Notes: generated by a model not told the origin, from the letters alone. A stretch of DNA of 64,000 nucleotides from SIG607 sp045605385 (GCA_045605385.1 JAZUPW010000017.1:62001-126000), one strand, 5' to 3'. Numbered from the stretch's first letter, positions 7,607 to 14,484 are shown. Numbers and translations are program-made.

Positions 7607-7652
7607 TGGGACCGACACTCAAAATGGAACCGGTCTAAAACACTTGATTTTC
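7607..7652 (-). repeat. Cassette 3' module, type 1, copy c
   Basis: Minus strand GACCGGTTCCATTTTGAGTG then TCGGTCCCA; only the last block differs from copy a (TCCCA for CACCA). Confidence 0.8.
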
Positions 7653-7657
7653 TTTAA

Positions 7658-8131
7658 TTATTCAGTTAATTCTTTCAATAAATTAGCTTTGTACTTTTTA
7701 TTGTATGAATAAAACTGAATTTTAATAAATTTTTTAAAATTCTTGCCTTGCTCTGCAACAAAAATAGGAATATTGTGAAATGCATCAGCTAAATCATACA
7801 CTCTATCAAAATCTTGTTGTTCAAAAGATTGCAATAATTTTCTAAAAGCATTTAGTAATATACCGTAATAAAACTCGTTCTTTTCAACTCTATGACCGTA
7901 AGTATAGGCGTTATTGATATATACCCAATAAAAGCGTTCTTTATCTATTTTCTCAATAGGTTTTAATGCGTTTCTAAATATATTAAATTCTACGAGATTT
8001 ATATCTTGTTGTTTTTCTAAAACTGATATTATTGCTTTTGTTATTTCGATATTATATTCAGCTTGGGGATTAGAACGAAAAGCAACCAAAACAGCATATA
8101 AATCGTGAAACTCGTATCTATCAAGTAACAT
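7658..8131 (-). CDS. Helical protein of unknown function (cassette gene)
   Basis: A 157-residue soluble, mostly alpha-helical protein rich in aromatic and charged residues (HDLYAVLVAFRSNPQ, YNIEITKAIISVLEK, FDRVYDLADAFHNIP). It has no signal peptide or membrane segment, and I recognise no family. The ATG at 8131 lies 5 nt after AAGGCGGTG. It has its own promoter, type 1 3' module and terminator. Its place among cargo-like genes suggests an accessory rather than housekeeping role (inference). Confidence 0.75.
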   Translation of the reverse strand: MLLDRYEFHDLYAVLVAFRSNPQAEYNIEITKAIISVLEKQQDINLVEFNIFRNALKPIEKIDKERFYWVYINNAYTYGHRVEKNEFYYGILLNAFRKLLQSFEQQDFDRVYDLADAFHNIPIFVAEQGKNFKKFIKIQFYSYNKKYKANLLKELTE

Positions 8132-8151
8132 ATCATCACCGCCTTGAAATT

Positions 8152-8180
8152 ATTATAGCATAAAAACAAATATAAATCAA
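8152..8180 (-). promoter_or_regulatory. Cassette promoter of the gene at 7658
   Basis: TTGATT (8175-8180), 17 bp, TATAAT (8152-8157). The -35 and its flank GCATTGATT are the same as in the YcxB-like unit at 4116. Confidence 0.8.
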
Positions 8181-8435
8181 TGCGAAGCATTGTATTTGCA
8201 CGAAGTGCAACATTGTTGGGCGAACGCCCGCATCGTTTGTGCGAAGCACAACACTGTTTCCGAAGGCAACATCGTTTTGTGTCCGCTTATTGAAAACGAT
8301 GTTCTCGCTTTGTTCGAAACGATGTTGACCGCTGTGCCAACAACGCCTTACTGTTTCTTACACCGTAAGCGTGCGGCGTTGTTGCAGTTAACATCCGCGC
8401 GGCTGTTAACCTCGGATACCACAAATCTATCCGTA
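8181..8435. repeat. Palindrome array 4 (AACATCGT spacers)
   Basis: The longest array. It holds hairpins such as TTGCACGAAGTGCAA, GGGCGAACGCCC, TTGTGCGAAGCACAA and TTACACCGTAAG. AACATCGTTT words occur on the left and AAACGATGTT words on the right of a centre near 8290. Open frames across it are repeat sequence. Nothing else is seen in this 450-nt gap apart from promoter and terminator. Confidence 0.82.
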
Positions 8436-8443
8436 ATATAAGG

Positions 8444-8482
8444 CAAAACAAAAAGGACTACCGAAGTAGTCCTTTTGTTTTG
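8444..8482 (-). terminator. Cassette terminator after the amidohydrolase gene
   Basis: Stem with core AAGGACTAC / GTAGTCCTT, loop CGAA, flanked by AAAACAAA / TTTGTTTT. Confidence 0.8.
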
Positions 8483-8529
8483 GGTATTTCGAACTTAATG
8501 ACACGAATTTAAAATACCTGAATTTCTTT
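8481..8529 (-). repeat. Cassette 3' module, type 2, copy c
   Basis: Minus strand AAATTCAGGTATTTTAAATT, CGTGTCATTAAGTTC, ending GAAATACCC. It is the most diverged type 2 copy. Confidence 0.65.
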
Positions 8530-8579
8530 CAATTCTTACCGCAATTTTATGGTATACTTCTTTGTTCTTGAGTTTTTTA

Positions 8580-9920
8580 TTAAACTTTCAAAACAATTTC
8601 ACCATTTTCTAAATATTCAACAGCTTCATAATCGCGATTTATGTTCGCTTTAAAACTGAAATAATCGTCCTTGTTTTTAAAAGCCGGTGAATATGACCGA
8701 ATAGCATCCATTGCTTTTTCGGCATTGTTCTGTAAAAACATTCTTAATGCCAAGATTTGCACCTTTGCCGAATCCACACACGCAGTTTCGGGGTCGAAAA
8801 TTTCATAATTATTACTATGTTCTATCCCTCTTGCACCTCCAATATAACCGTGAATAGTTGGCATTAAACTTCCTATATCTCCCATATCGGAGCAACCCGT
8901 TCCCCAACGGTTAAGATCAACATCTACTTTATCAAGAACAGTTTCCATTGCTTCTTTAAATACAGACGCCATAACCCTGTCAGTCCATCTTGGCCAAGAC
9001 CCCGCCGTGTCAGAAATGCGAACGGTAGCGCCCATAGAAGCCGCTGCAGCAGCTATAGCACGATTGACTTTAATATTTGCTTCTAAAACCACATTCATAT
9101 CCGCACCCCGAACAAAACTTTCCATTGAAACCTTACCGGGTATAACATTAACGCAACTTCCGCCCTCGGTAATAATTGGATGAACACGAATGTGTTTATT
9201 GTCTTCGAAAGTTTCTCTTAACGCATTTATGGCAGATAACGCCATATTTGCTGCATACAGTGCGTTGATTCCCTTGTGCGGCGAACTACCTGCGTGCGCT
9301 TCAATACCCTTAAATGTTACCCTTTTTCCTATACGTCCATTAGAACCACCATTAAAACTACCGGTGTGTTTTTCATCAACATCAGTATGTATCATAAAAG
9401 ACATATCAACACCGTCTATAAGGCCACGATACAGAAACTCAACTTTACCATTGCTATAACGAATAACGCCATCTTTTATAAGGCTTTCTCTGAATTCTTG
9501 TTCAATGCCTTCCTCTGCCGGAACAGCAATAAGTCTAATCTTTCCGCAAAGTCCATCAAGTGCATTTGGTTCTTTTAAAGCCGCTGCCACACCAACCAAA
9601 GCCGCCACTTGTGCAACATGTCCGCACGCATGTACCGCACCTGTTTCTTTATCAGCAGCTGGATGATCAGGAACAATTAATCCGTCCATCTCTCCAAAAA
9701 CGCCAATAGTCGGACCCTCTTTGCCGGTATCTATTTCAGCAATAAATCCAGGTATATTACCCGCTTCGGTAACTATATAACCCAAACTTTCAAATTGTTC
9801 CTTTAAAAATTTGTGGGTTTTCCACTCCTTGTATCCTGTCTCAGGATTTTTCCAAATATAATCAAAGCAATTTAGAATTAACTCTCGCTGTTTTTCAACA
9901 TTTTTAGTAAAATTATTCAT
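8580..9920 (-). CDS. M20-family amidohydrolase/peptidase (cassette gene)
   Basis: A 446-residue zinc amidohydrolase of the M20/AbgB-like group, which removes acyl or aminoacyl groups by amide hydrolysis. Visible motifs are GVFGEMDGL, HACGHVAQVAA, VPAEEGIEQEF and a dimerisation domain with GIEAHAGSSP. The start is uncertain: ATG 9920 begins the conserved N-terminus, with ATG 9929 and 9959 upstream and no strong ribosome binding site for any. The standard cassette promoter and leader lie 140 nt upstream but first feed a 14-codon frame (9990-10034), so this unit appears rearranged at its 5' end. Confidence 0.88.
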   Translation of the reverse strand: MNNFTKNVEKQRELILNCFDYIWKNPETGYKEWKTHKFLKEQFESLGYIVTEAGNIPGFIAEIDTGKEGPTIGVFGEMDGLIVPDHPAADKETGAVHACGHVAQVAALVGVAAALKEPNALDGLCGKIRLIAVPAEEGIEQEFRESLIKDGVIRYSNGKVEFLYRGLIDGVDMSFMIHTDVDEKHTGSFNGGSNGRIGKRVTFKGIEAHAGSSPHKGINALYAANMALSAINALRETFEDNKHIRVHPIITEGGSCVNVIPGKVSMESFVRGADMNVVLEANIKVNRAIAAAAASMGATVRISDTAGSWPRWTDRVMASVFKEAMETVLDKVDVDLNRWGTGCSDMGDIGSLMPTIHGYIGGARGIEHSNNYEIFDPETACVDSAKVQILALRMFLQNNAEKAMDAIRSYSPAFKNKDDYFSFKANINRDYEAVEYLENGEIVLKV

Positions 9921-9989
9921 AAACACCATTCTCACTTTCAAGTATTCATTATGCATCATACAGTGCCAAAGTTTTATATCTACACTTTC

Positions 9990-10034
9990 CTAAAATAGTA
10001 TATCACAAAACCAAAGGCGAATGCGTTTCGACAT
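9990..10034 (-). other. 14-codon ORF in the amidohydrolase leader
   Basis: ATG at 10034 through TAG at 9990 encodes MSKRIRLWFCDILF. It is placed exactly where the gene start sits in the other units (GGCGGTGGAACG just before the ATG). It could be the remnant of a lost cassette gene or an upstream ORF affecting amidohydrolase translation. No direct support for expression. Confidence 0.35.
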
Positions 10035-10060
10035 CGTTCCACCGCCGTCGGTTTGAGGTT

Positions 10061-10089
10061 ATTATATCATATAAGCGACAAAATTGCAA
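10061..10089 (-). promoter_or_regulatory. Cassette promoter upstream of the amidohydrolase
   Basis: TTGCAA (10084-10089), 17 bp, TATAAT (10061-10066), followed by a CGGCGGTGG leader. Confidence 0.75.
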
Positions 10090-10140
10090 TACTTCTTACA
10101 TTTTAAAATTGCTTGTGTTTTAAAATCTTAACGATACAAA

Positions 10141-10761
10141 TCAGAATAAAAACAGAATAATATTTTTTCTTAATAATACTGTTTGCCGTAAGGCAATTTC
10201 GTTTTGTGTCCGCAAGCGGAATGATGTTATCCTTCGGATAAATGATGTTGCGAGTAAACTCGCATACGATGTTGTGTCCTGCGGACACAAACCCAAAAAA
10301 TCTTCTTCATTACCAATTGAAAAACCATCTTTATTAAAAGAACAAAGCAAATTTGATTTTGTCTGCAAATATATGTATTTTTTTGTTTGAAACGCTTTTT
10401 TTACATCTATATAATTCAAACGAATTTGGGAACCTGTTGACTGAACCATTTTAATGCACTCATCATTAACAGTTACTCCAACTTCAATAGGTTTTCCATG
10501 TACTTCTAAATCACGTTTTAAAGTAATGTTAACATTTTTGTTGTATATAAACACCTGCAAAAATATCCAAATAATTGGTAGTATAAACAAATATACATTG
10601 ATATTCTTTTTAACGATAATATCAACAATACCTAATACAATATATAAAAAGAAAAAAACATCAAAAGCAATAATTAAAGGACGACGAAAATTTATATACC
10701 CAAATACATCTTTTGCCCATTCACGATTTTTAACATAACTATTTTCAAATAAACTTTCCAT
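10141..10761 (-). CDS. YcxB-like protein running into a repeat array
   Basis: A 206-codon frame. Residues 1-157 look like a genuine YcxB-type membrane protein: a short soluble N-terminus, two helices (about 28-50 and 54-73), then a beta-rich domain (VTVNDECIKMVQS, IRLNYIDVKKAFQTKKYIYLQT). From about residue 158 (position 10290) the reading frame enters palindromic array sequence to the stop at 10141. The normal 3' end, 3' module and terminator are missing. This suggests truncation by repeat expansion or by recombination between units. The ATG at 10761 follows GGAGGAAG. It is the unit nearest tRNA-Leu. Confidence 0.7.
   Translation of the reverse strand: MESLFENSYVKNREWAKDVFGYINFRRPLIIAFDVFFFLYIVLGIVDIIVKKNINVYLFILPIIWIFLQVFIYNKNVNITLKRDLEVHGKPIEVGVTVNDECIKMVQSTGSQIRLNYIDVKKAFQTKKYIYLQTKSNLLCSFNKDGFSIGNEEDFLGLCPQDTTSYASLLATSFIRRITSFRLRTQNEIALRQTVLLRKNIILFLF
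10181..10290. repeat. Palindrome array 5, inside the 3' end of a CDS
   Basis: Hairpins TTTGCCGTAAGGCAAA-like, TATCCTTCGGATA, GCGAGTAAACTCGC and TGTGTCCTGCGGACACA, with ATGATGTT spacer words related to array 4. It occupies the last third of the YcxB-like frame. Confidence 0.8.
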
Positions 10762-10783
10762 ATAACTTCCTCCTTTTTAATCT

Positions 10784-10812
10784 ATTATAACATAAAAGTG
10801 GTGGAGGTGCAA
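10784..10812 (-). promoter_or_regulatory. Cassette promoter of the tRNA-proximal unit
   Basis: TTGCAC (10807-10812), 17 bp, TATAAT (10784-10789). From AAGTATTGCACCTCCACC onward it matches the MFS unit. Confidence 0.82.
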
Positions 10813-10906
10813 TACTTATTACCTCTTACCTATTACCTATTACTTCCCAAAAATCCCGTGCAAATTTTATTTTGAGGTAAGAGTGAAGAGGTAAGAAGTA
10901 AAAAGT
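10813..10906. repeat. Simple-repeat inverted array next to tRNA-Leu
   Basis: Near-tandem words (ACCTCTTACCTATTACCTATTAC on the left side, GAGGTAAGAGTGAAGAGGTAAG on the right) that are mutually complementary around a CCCGTGCAAATT centre. It is the counterpart of the array at 6364-6445. Confidence 0.8.
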
Positions 10907-10942
10907 AAAAATCCCGCCCAACTTACGTTGAACGGGATTTTT
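10907..10942 (-). terminator. Terminator of tRNA-Leu
   Basis: On the minus strand, directly after the CCA: AAAATCCCGTTCAAC, loop GTAA-like, then GTTGGGCGGGATTTTT, with two G-U pairs. Sequence and position match the terminator after the PHP cassette. Confidence 0.8.
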
Positions 10943-11028
10943 GGTGCCGCTGACCGGACTTGAACCGGTACGGTATTGCTACCGAGGGATTTTAAGTCCC
11001 TTGTGTCTGCCTATTCCACCACAGCGGC
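10942..11028 (-). tRNA. tRNA-Leu (anticodon UAA)
   Basis: An 87-nt class II tRNA with encoded CCA. The acceptor stem GCCGCTG pairs with CAGCGGC. The anticodon stem AGGGA/TCCCT closes the loop CTTAAAA, giving anticodon TAA. A long variable arm is present, and the T arm ACCGG-TTCAAGT-CCGGT is intact. Its 3' end faces the cassette array, the usual orientation for a tRNA used as an integration site. Confidence 0.96.
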
Positions 11029-11065
11029 GAGAACAGTAAAATAATACCCTATTTTTTGTAAAAAG

Positions 11066-11908
11066 TCAAGTTTTTTCTTTATCTTTACCGTAATTTTCTA
11101 AAAAACTGTGAAGTTCACCCTTATCTTCATCGCGATAAGCCACAATTTGCGATATATTTACATTATGCAAACTTTTGAAAACGTTATCATCTACCGCAGG
11201 GTTAACCTTTTTAATATCGGCAATTAACTGCTTTATTTCTTTTCGTTTAGACATTCCTTCGTTAATTTCACTTTCTTCAGTAAAATGACAAGCACACGCA
11301 AGGAAATGTAAATCGTTATATCTTGCCCAAGCGACAATATCGGCTTCCTTAACCTTATACAGCGGTCTTATAAGCTCTAACCCTTCAAAGTTGGTACTAC
11401 GCAGTTTGGGAAGCATTGTTTTAATTTCGGAAGAATACATCATACTCATTAAAACGGTTTCTATTACGTCGTTAAAATGATGCCCAAGCGCAATTTTATT
11501 ACAACCGAGTTCTTTTGCCTTAGCATAAAGGTATCCCCTTCGCATTCTTGCGCAAAGATAACAGGGCGAACCGCCGCAAACGTCTACAACGTCAAATATA
11601 GGCGTTTCAAAAATGTGAACAGGAATATTCATTACTTTTGCATTTTCTTCAAGCAGAGCGCGATTTTCGGGCAAATAACCGGGATCCATAACTATAAACT
11701 CAAGTTCAAACGGAATAGCCGAATGTCTATGCATTTCTTGCATACATTTAGCAAGTAACATTGAATCCTTACCGCCTGAAATACAAACAGCAATTTTATC
11801 GCCCTCATTAATAAGCTCATATTCCTGAAGTGCGCCGCAGAACTTATTCCAAATAGGTTTACGGTACTTCTTTATTATGCTTCTTTCTATTTCTTTATAT
11901 CGTTCCAT
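11066..11908 (-). CDS. TtcA/TilS-like PP-loop tRNA thiolation enzyme
   Basis: A 280-residue ATP-binding protein of the TtcA family, which uses ATP and a sulfur carrier to 2-thiolate a tRNA cytidine. It shows the PP-loop CISGGKDSMLL, a CxxC pair in CYLCARMRRG, LGHHFND and a C-terminal ACACHF cysteine pair consistent with Fe-S ligation. The ATG at 11908 is chosen because GGAG lies 6 nt upstream; the earlier ATG contains that site. The upstream NhaC gene is separated by a terminator, so this gene probably needs its own promoter. The exact target base is not certain. Confidence 0.85.
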   Translation of the reverse strand: MERYKEIERSIIKKYRKPIWNKFCGALQEYELINEGDKIAVCISGGKDSMLLAKCMQEMHRHSAIPFELEFIVMDPGYLPENRALLEENAKVMNIPVHIFETPIFDVVDVCGGSPCYLCARMRRGYLYAKAKELGCNKIALGHHFNDVIETVLMSMMYSSEIKTMLPKLRSTNFEGLELIRPLYKVKEADIVAWARYNDLHFLACACHFTEESEINEGMSKRKEIKQLIADIKKVNPAVDDNVFKSLHNVNISQIVAYRDEDKGELHSFLENYGKDKEKT

Positions 11909-11921
11909 AAAATTCTCCAAA

Positions 11922-11963
11922 AAAATATCCGATACTGAATATTATATCAGTATCGGATATTAA
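11922..11963 (-). terminator. Terminator of the NhaC-type gene
   Basis: A 15-bp perfect stem (AATATCCGATACTGA / TCAGTATCGGATATT) with a run of T on the minus strand, just before the TtcA-like ribosome binding site. Confidence 0.85.
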
Positions 11964-11972
11964 ATTCAAGAA

Positions 11973-13805
11973 TTACTTACTCTTTTTGGCAAGAACAGTC
12001 TTTAATACAAAGAGTGTAGCTATCATAAGCACAAGAGCAATAGGCAATGCAATCCAGGCACTCTTTACAAAGCCTGCAATAATGTAACTTACAAAGGATA
12101 CTCCTGCAACGGTAAGTGCGTAAGGCAACTGTGTTGAAACGTGGTTGATGTGGTTACACTGACCGCCTGCAGAAGCCATAATGGTTGTATCGGAAATCGG
12201 TGAGCAGTGGTCGCCGCAAACAGCACCAGCCATACAAGCAGAAACAGCAATAATTGTTATGCTGCCATCGGTTGCGCTGAATACACTTAACACAATTGGT
12301 ATAAGGATACCAAACGTACCCCAGGAAGTACCTGTTGAGAAAGAAAGTCCAACAGCAATAAGGAATATAATTGCAGGAAGGAAAATCTGGAGTCCTGCAG
12401 CAGAGCCTTCGATAAGCTGAGAAATGAAGATCTTTGCGCCAAGGCTATCGGTCATTGTCTTTAAAGTCCAAGCACAAGCAAGAATCATAATAGCGGGAAC
12501 CATTGCCTTGAAGCCTTCGGGAAGTGCTTCCATACAATCCTTAAAGGAAATAACGCGGCGGCAAAGGAAGTAAATAACCGCAAAAATAATAGTAATAAAC
12601 GAACCGAACACAAGGCCAACCGATGCATCGCTGTTAGAGAATGCTGTAATAAAGTTCTTATAACCGTCTGAATCTGCGGTAAAGAATCCACCTGAATAGA
12701 TCATACCGATAACACAAGCAACAATAAGGAAAAGTACAGGAACAATAAGGTCTGCAACTTTACCCTTTGTGTTTACGTTTTCTTCTTTAGCATCTTCAAA
12801 TTCGTTTCCTGTTGTAAACAAATCACCGTTAACGGTAGCATTGATTTCGTGCTTCTTCATAGGACCGTAATCGAAGTTAGTAACTGCAAGGAAAATCATC
12901 ATTGCAATTGTAAGAAGCGCGTAGAAGTTATACGGAATTGCTTGAATGAAGAGTGACATACCGCTATCGGCACCTGCACCCTTTGCAAAACCTGCAACGG
13001 CGGCAGCCCATGAAGAAATAGGCGCAATAATGCAAATAGGAGCAGCAGTTGCATCTATAAGGTAAGAAAGTTTCGCACGGGAAATCTTATTCTTATCGGT
13101 AACGGGACGCATAACCGAACCAACGGTCAAGCAGTTAAAATAGTCATCAATAAAAATAAGTACGCCTAAGCAAACTGTAGCAAGTTGAGCGCCAACACGG
13201 CTCTTAATGTGTGTACTTGCCCAACGGCCGAATGCAGCAGAAGCGCCCGTTTTGTTCATCATAGCAACAAGCGCACCAAGAAGTACTAAAAAGATAATAA
13301 TACCGATATTGTAAGCATCTGCAACGGTATTAATAAAGCCATCCTGGAAAACATGAACTACAGTGGTTTCAAAATTGAAGCCCGAATAAATAATACCACC
13401 TGCAAGAATACCTATAAACAAAGAAGAATAAACTTCCTTAGTTATAAGAGCAAGTACAATGGCAATAATGGGCGGCAACAAAGACCATATAGTTGCATAA
13501 GCGCCAACAGATTCACGAACTTTATCAAGAGCAGTTATAATATGTTCTTCAAAGCCCGCGTCATTTGCAAGGTTATCAGCATAGCCGTCTACATAGGCAC
13601 TTGCTGAATCAGAATCGCTTAAATCATATTCTGTTTCCTCACCGTCTACATCTACCGTAAATACAGCAGAATCAAAAATACCTTCGGCAGAAACTGAGCC
13701 GTCGGTTTCGCCATCAGCACAAACGCCAATGGTTGTCATTGCAAATATAACAAACACTACTGCTATAATTGCAAACACTCGTTTGATGTTCCTTAAATTC
13801 ATCAT
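11973..13805 (-). CDS. NhaC-family transporter, predicted lysine transporter
   Basis: A 610-residue protein. A cleavable-looking N-terminal segment (VFAIIAVVFVIFAMTTIGVCADG) and an extracytoplasmic insert of about 90 residues are followed by a polytopic NhaC-type antiporter domain with the family signature IFIDDYFNCLTVGSVMRPVTD. Family members are Na+/H+ or Na+-coupled antiporters. Here a lysine riboswitch and terminator lie directly upstream, so lysine (or a related cation) is the likely substrate; such an NhaC-type lysine transporter under L-box control has been proposed from comparative genomics. The start is ATG 13805 or 13802, after GGAGG. It is a single-gene transcription unit. Confidence 0.85.
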   Translation of the reverse strand: MMNLRNIKRVFAIIAVVFVIFAMTTIGVCADGETDGSVSAEGIFDSAVFTVDVDGEETEYDLSDSDSASAYVDGYADNLANDAGFEEHIITALDKVRESVGAYATIWSLLPPIIAIVLALITKEVYSSLFIGILAGGIIYSGFNFETTVVHVFQDGFINTVADAYNIGIIIFLVLLGALVAMMNKTGASAAFGRWASTHIKSRVGAQLATVCLGVLIFIDDYFNCLTVGSVMRPVTDKNKISRAKLSYLIDATAAPICIIAPISSWAAAVAGFAKGAGADSGMSLFIQAIPYNFYALLTIAMMIFLAVTNFDYGPMKKHEINATVNGDLFTTGNEFEDAKEENVNTKGKVADLIVPVLFLIVACVIGMIYSGGFFTADSDGYKNFITAFSNSDASVGLVFGSFITIIFAVIYFLCRRVISFKDCMEALPEGFKAMVPAIMILACAWTLKTMTDSLGAKIFISQLIEGSAAGLQIFLPAIIFLIAVGLSFSTGTSWGTFGILIPIVLSVFSATDGSITIIAVSACMAGAVCGDHCSPISDTTIMASAGGQCNHINHVSTQLPYALTVAGVSFVSYIIAGFVKSAWIALPIALVLMIATLFVLKTVLAKKSK

Positions 13806-13830
13806 CAAAACCTCCAATATTTTTTTGCAT

Positions 13831-13859
13831 AAAAAAACGCGACTGCGAAAGCAATCACG
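13831..13859 (-). terminator. Riboswitch expression-platform terminator
   Basis: Minus strand CGTGATTGC-TTTC-GCAGTCGCG followed by seven T. The stem uses G-U pairs. It lies between the lysine aptamer and the NhaC start codon. Confidence 0.82.
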
Positions 13860-13888
13860 GCAATTTACAAAAATATTGAAAGTTGCAG

Positions 13889-14051
13889 TGATAGCACTCC
13901 ACAAAAAACTTGTGACAGTTTGCAATATGTTTTACTGCAAACCAGCGAAAAAGCATTAACAGGATAACTTTTTCACTTCGGCATTGTCCCCTTTCACCGC
14001 CAAACCCTGTTTACAAACAGCAGCTACTTATGTTCAATGCGCCTCTATCGA
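13889..14051 (-). promoter_or_regulatory. Lysine riboswitch (L-box)
   Basis: On the minus strand the conserved elements appear in order: GATAGAGGCGC, AAGTAGC, GGTGAAAGGGGACAATGCCG, a CGCTGG block, CTGTCAC, and GGAGTGCTATC closing P1 (GATAG/CTATC). This matches the B. subtilis lysC L-box pattern. With the downstream terminator it should switch the NhaC gene off when lysine is high. Confidence 0.93.
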
Positions 14052-14068
14052 CATTTTTTTACAGACGT

Positions 14069-14097
14069 ATAATAACATACATTATTAATTCTGTCAA
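14069..14097 (-). promoter_or_regulatory. Promoter of the riboswitch-NhaC unit
   Basis: TTGACA (14092-14097), 17 bp, TATTAT (14069-14074), about 15 nt before the aptamer. Confidence 0.8.
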
Positions 14098-14110
14098 GAA
14101 TTATTTACAC

Positions 14111-14464
14111 TTAGTTAAAAACTTCCCAATAATATTTTCTGTTACAAACAGGAAAATCGTTAAGAACACCGTGTTCAGGGTCATACACAACTCCATAAGC
14201 ATAAAGCGACCAATGCCAACAACGCGGTGTTTCAAGGCTTAAAAGCGCAATATCAGGTAAATCGTTAATTGTATTTGCCACATTTCTTTCTTCCGATAAC
14301 TTAAAACCGTAATACTGAAGCACTCGCTTCATATCGGCAAACTTAGTTTCACGTTCGGTTTGGCAATCCAATATAATTTTATTAATGTCAACACCCGTTA
14401 TCATAGCAAGAACCGCCTGTCCGCACTGTAAATCATTAGGTTCGTGAATATAGGTAATATTCAA
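14111..14464 (-). CDS. C39/papain-like cysteine protease-fold protein
   Basis: A 117-residue protein with the outline of a C39-type peptidase fold: LQCGQAVLAMITG near residue 13 (nucleophile-like Cys), CWHWSLYAYG around residue 85 (His), and VYDPEHG just after (Asp). It has no signal peptide or transporter partner, so it may be a stand-alone peptidase-like or structural homologue. The start is TTG at 14464, with AAAGGCGG 8 nt upstream. It lies downstream of the ABC operon, separated by a hairpin. Confidence 0.65.
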   Translation of the reverse strand: MNITYIHEPNDLQCGQAVLAMITGVDINKIILDCQTERETKFADMKRVLQYYGFKLSEERNVANTINDLPDIALLSLETPRCWHWSLYAYGVVYDPEHGVLNDFPVCNRKYYWEVFN

Positions 14465-14484
14465 AACTAATTCCGCCTTTCAAG

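Noticed and set aside
4836..8435. Possible CRISPR arrays
   Set aside because: Spacing is irregular, stems differ from one another, there are no constant repeats with unique spacers, and no cas genes are present.
8190..8441. A plus-strand open frame of 83 codons in the longest array
   Set aside because: Its residues derive from hairpin repeats. It overlaps a cassette promoter region and is antisense to the array units.
3460..10942. A prophage or conjugative element at tRNA-Leu
   Set aside because: No integrase, structural, replication or transfer genes are present. All genes are single units with their own promoters.
13729..13959. Plus-strand frame of 76 codons across the NhaC leader
   Set aside because: It lies over the lysine riboswitch and the NhaC N-terminus on the opposite strand; no ribosome binding site.
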